NCBI GenBank assembly: GCA_026770585.1
Contig: MU646854.1
Location: forward strand, 66,342 to 83,824
Source of the DNA: Baffinella frigidus
Lineage: Eukaryota; Cryptophyceae; Cryptomonadales; Baffinellaceae
Reading direction: 5' to 3'
Length of the DNA stretch: 17,483 nucleotides
The position numbers were made by a program, and so were the translations under genes. Below the pieces are notes generated by a model that was not told the origin of the DNA, did no database searches, and was given only the letters and a program-made list of their open reading frames with translations. Positions 12,201-16,600 of the stretch are shown one piece after another. Every line of letters starts with the position of its first letter. Position 1 is the stretch's first letter.

Positions 12201-13583
12201 GTGAAGTTGACTGATCTCTAGGGTTTAGGGTGAGGTTGGAACCGGGAAAGGTGGGATATGTCAACGCGCTGGGCCTTTGATCACGTGACCGCCCGGACCA
12301 GACAACCCCTGAGAGCCCGCTGGAGTTGACTGATATTTAGGGTTTAGTGTTGGGTTATGAGCCCCCCCGTGCGGGAGGTGGTTGGTCCGGGCAGGGTGTG
12401 TACCAAGGCGTGGACGAGACCGGGCAGGCTTAGTACCGGGAAAGGGGGGATTAGTCAACTGCTGTGGGTTAGTACCGGGAAAGAGGTTTTCAGTCAACCG
12501 TGGTGTGAGGAGGGCCCATAACCTGAGGGGCGTTGCATGAATGGCTCCATGTTCAAAGGCGTGACCTGTACAATAGTTGTAGCGACTGTACAACTACATG
12601 TATAACGTATAACGTATAATGTATAATGTACAATGTATAATGCATAATGTATCATTCATAATGTATAATAGATGTATCGTATCGGCTGTACAAGTCTTAG
12701 TCAGAGTACCGCTGATCGCAAGTGAAATCTGACCTGGGACAACGCTGTCTTCTTCGTCTTCTTTTTTCCAACTCTCGTTACAGGTCCTAAGTGATGCCCT
12801 TGAGCCATGAGTTGAGTGATAAAAAAAGTGAGGCCTTAAGAACTCAGGCAGAGCTAGGAAATCTGACATGTGTCAATCAAACGGTGCATCAGGTGCAAGA
12901 CCAGATGGTCCGCGCTGTGCAGCGCCTGCAGGTTCCGCCCCCACCCTAATTCTCCCCGCTCGCTTTACAAAGGGGCCGAATTTGTACCACGAAAGGAATG
13001 TATAATACATGTATCGACTGTACAACTGCGTGTATGTGCAACGCCTGCAGGTTCCGCCCGCACCCTAATTCTCCCCGCTCGCTTTACAAAGGGGCCGGAT
13101 TTGTACCAGGAAACGAATGTATAATAATGTATCGACTGTACAACTACTTGTATGTGCAGCGCCTGCAGGTTCCGCCCTCTAATCCCCCCCATTCGATTTA
13201 TTAAGGGGCTGGATGTGTACCAAAATTATTTTTGTTGGATGTATCGGCTTGTTCTCCCCGGGTGACAGAGCTGCACCACAAACCCGGGAAATCAACTTCC
13301 GGCCAACTTCTCTCGCACCATTGTGTAAAGATGCTGAGCCTCAGCAACAGAGGGTGCAAGAGCATCAGAGGATGCAAGAGAAGTGCGGCGCAGGGCCACA
13401 AGCCGCTTCAGTTTCAATCGGGTTGACTTACGCTTCAGTCGGGTTGACTTCATGTGTGCTTATGACTTTGTGTGTGTGTGTGTGTGTGTGTATGTGTGTA
13501 TGTGTGTGTGCGTGTGTGCGTATGTGTGTGTGTGTGTGTGTGTATGTGCGTGTGTGCGTGTGTGTGTGTGTGTGAGTGTGTGT

Positions 13584-13614
<31 letters not shown>

Positions 13615-16600
13615 GTTGACTCAATGAGACTTAACGTGTGTGTTTTGGTGCGGCGCAGGGCAACGCGCTGCGCGACTGCTGGGACTGGTTCCGCGACCAC
13701 ATCAACCTCCACAAGGTCCAAAGTTGTTAAGTTGACGGATTTGTAAAGTTGACCGCTTTGTACCGCACGCCCAGCATGTCAACTTGTGAATAGTCGGTGA
13801 ACCCGAGTGATGCAGAGCTAGAAGGGACTGGTTTCTCGACCACATCAACCTTCATGGGGTCCTCCTCCGCGCCCCTCAACCTGTGTGGGAGCAAACGGGG
13901 TTCCGTTACGAAGGAACCCTTTGTAGGAGCAAAGTCCGTCTATGCAAGGGGAATTTTGTAAGCTTTTGTAGGCTCAAAATACCCCTTGGTCCTTTGTTTG
14001 TGTTATGTGTGTGTAGTCAAAACTGTGTGATAGTGATCAAACCTGTGCACGAGTGGTCAAACCTAGGCGGAGTGTTCAAATATGTGTGAAAGTAGTCAAA
14101 CCTGTGCGAGAGTGGTCAAGCTACTCACTCCGAATTGTGGCTCTGAGTTACTCGGCGGTGGTGGAACAGGTTATTCGGAAGATGGTTGTCGAATCTAAAG
14201 TAGAATTATGGCGCTAAGTTGACGTCCTGCAACAGGTTATTCGGAGGATGGTTGGGGATACGGGCTGGGAACTCCTCCGCAAGGTTACGAGCCCCCCTAC
14301 GGTCTCGGATTTAAGGCTCAGGGTTCCGGGTTTTAGGTGCACGACTGTTCACTGAAATGGCGAATGGTCGAACCCTAAATCGTGAACCCTAAACCCTAAA
14401 CCCTAAACCCTGAAACCTAAGCCCTGCAACCCAATTCTAACCCCTAAACCTTAAACCCTGAAATGTAAGCCCTGCAACCCAATTCTAAACCCTAAACCCT
14501 GAACTCTAAACCCTCAACCCTCAACCTTAAATCCTAAACCCCAAACCCTTACCCGAAAACCCGAAACCGATAACCCCAAACCCTGGTCCCTAACCCGAAA
14601 ACCCTAAACCCAAAATCCCAAACCCTAGACCCTAAACCATGGACCCTAAACCCTGGGCCCTAACCCCTAACCCCTAAAACCTCTCAAACCAGGTGTGGGA
14701 CGCGATACGGGACAGGGTGCGGCGAAGCAGGGTGGTCAAAAGGATCGTCCGCATCTTCGAGCAGAGGTAAACCCTGATCCTTGAAACCCAAATCATGAAC
14801 CTTGAACCCTGCATCCTACTCTCAACCCTGAACCCTATATCCGGAACCCAAAACTGAATCTTCGAGCAGAGGTAGCCTCAAACTCGAACCATGGACCTTA
14901 AATCCTGCACCCTAAACTAAACCCTGAACCCTAAACCAAATCCTAAACCCCAAACCCCAAACCCTTTGCCCAAAACCATCTACTCTTTGCCCTCAACCCT
15001 ACACCCTGACCCCTGAACCCTAAACCCTAGACCCTAAACACCAAACCTTAAACTTTAGCCCCCAAATTCCAAATGCTAAACCCGAAAACCCAAACCTTGA
15101 ACCCGAACATCAGGTTACTGCGCGAAGCAGTGTATGCGATGGAGGAAAATGTACGCGCGGGCAAGGTCCAAACCCTAAACCATAAGCCATAAACCAGAAA
15201 CCAGAAACTAGAAACCAGAAACCAGAAACCCTAAACCCTAAACACTAAACCCTAAATCCTGAACCAAAAAAACTAAACCCAAAACCCTAAATCACACACC
15301 CTAACCCGAAAACCCTAAACCCCAAACCCTAGCTCGTAACCCGAACATCCTTAAACCGAAATCCGAAACCCTAAACCCTTACCCGCAACCCGCAACCCGA
15401 ACCCCCTTGACCAGTTACCCGAAACACTAACCCGTAACCCGAAACCTCCAAACCCAAAACCCAAACACCACAGCCCTACACCCTAAACCATAACCCCAAC
15501 CCTAATCCATCAACTCTCGACCGTTACGCAGGTGGTCAAAAAGCTAATGCGCAACCCCAATACCGAAACACCAAAGCTCTTAACCCTTAACCCTAACCCC
15601 AACCCTAAAACCTGACCCGTACGCCCTCAACCCTGACCCAGGTGGTCAAAAAGCTGATTCGCATTTTCGACATGAGGCTCCTCCGAGACGTGCTCCACGC
15701 GATGCATGACAAGATCCGCGGCGGGAAGGTAGGAGGGGTTGCGGGTTGGTGTTTGGGGGGTTGGGGATGTTGGGGTGGTGAGGTTGACAAGATCCGCGGC
15801 GGGAAGGTGGGAGGGTTTCGACCCCGGAAACAGTTAAAATATTACTTTTCTGGTAACGAAAATTGCTACACATAGGCTTTACTATTACTAGTAACATGCG
15901 ATTGTGTAGTGAATTTCGTTGACGGAAAGCTGGTGCGCATTTTCGACATGAGGCTCCTCCGAGATGTTATTCATGCGATGCATGACAAGATCCGCGGCGG
16001 GAAGGTAACAGGGTGTGCGGATTGGTGTTTTGGGGGGTTAGGTTTTGGGGGTTGGGGATGTTGGGGTGGTGAGGTTGACAAGGTTCGCGGCGGGAAGTTG
16101 TTTTCTAATAGGAAACCCGATCTAATCTATTTACAAAACCTGCAAGATGCTTTCTGACTCGAACCCCGATCTAATATAATATTAAGACCTGCAAGGTGTT
16201 TCCTGATGTCGTGTAAAGCGATCTGGCGGGGTTGGGGCCACCCTGGAGGTAACTTATGGGCAAATCGAAGGTTTTTTAAGTCAACCCGCATACAAGCAAC
16301 CTGATTTGAGTGGCATTCGGATAGGAGTTGACTTAAGAAACCATCGATTTGCCCATAAGTGGTCTCCAGGGCGGGTTTGGGGCGTATGGTTCTGTTCTCT
16401 GCGGTGATGTTCTCCGCGCCGTGCGCGACAAAATTTGTCTGAACCCGAAACCATAAACCACAAACCACAAACCACAAACCACAAATCACAAACCATAAAC
16501 CCCAAACCCCAAACCCCAAACCTCAAATCCGAAAACCCGAAACCCGAAACCCGAAACAAACAGGTTATGAAGAACGTTATGAAGCGCTCGAACTCGCAGC

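Larger units (their letters stand above)
11957..15531 (+). repeat. Second copy of the roughly 4.1-kb tandem segmental duplication
   Basis: Carries exons 18-23. It differs from the first copy by a 118-bp triplication (to 13168), an expanded GT microsatellite (13469-13614), an ATGTATAA microsatellite (12597-12671) and loss of most of the 103-bp TAGCTCTGCC element. The first copy alone has the 173-bp MITE at 10405. Confidence 0.8.

Noticed and set aside
13428-13721. Long frames of THTHTH and VCVCVC
   Set aside because: They come from the GT microsatellite at 13469-13614 on either strand.
15910-16004. Including the second exon-24 copy in the gene model
   Set aside because: Its expected acceptor lacks AG, and the nearest AG (15908-15909) would give a 95-bp exon that breaks the frame, so I list it as a degraded or alternative copy.
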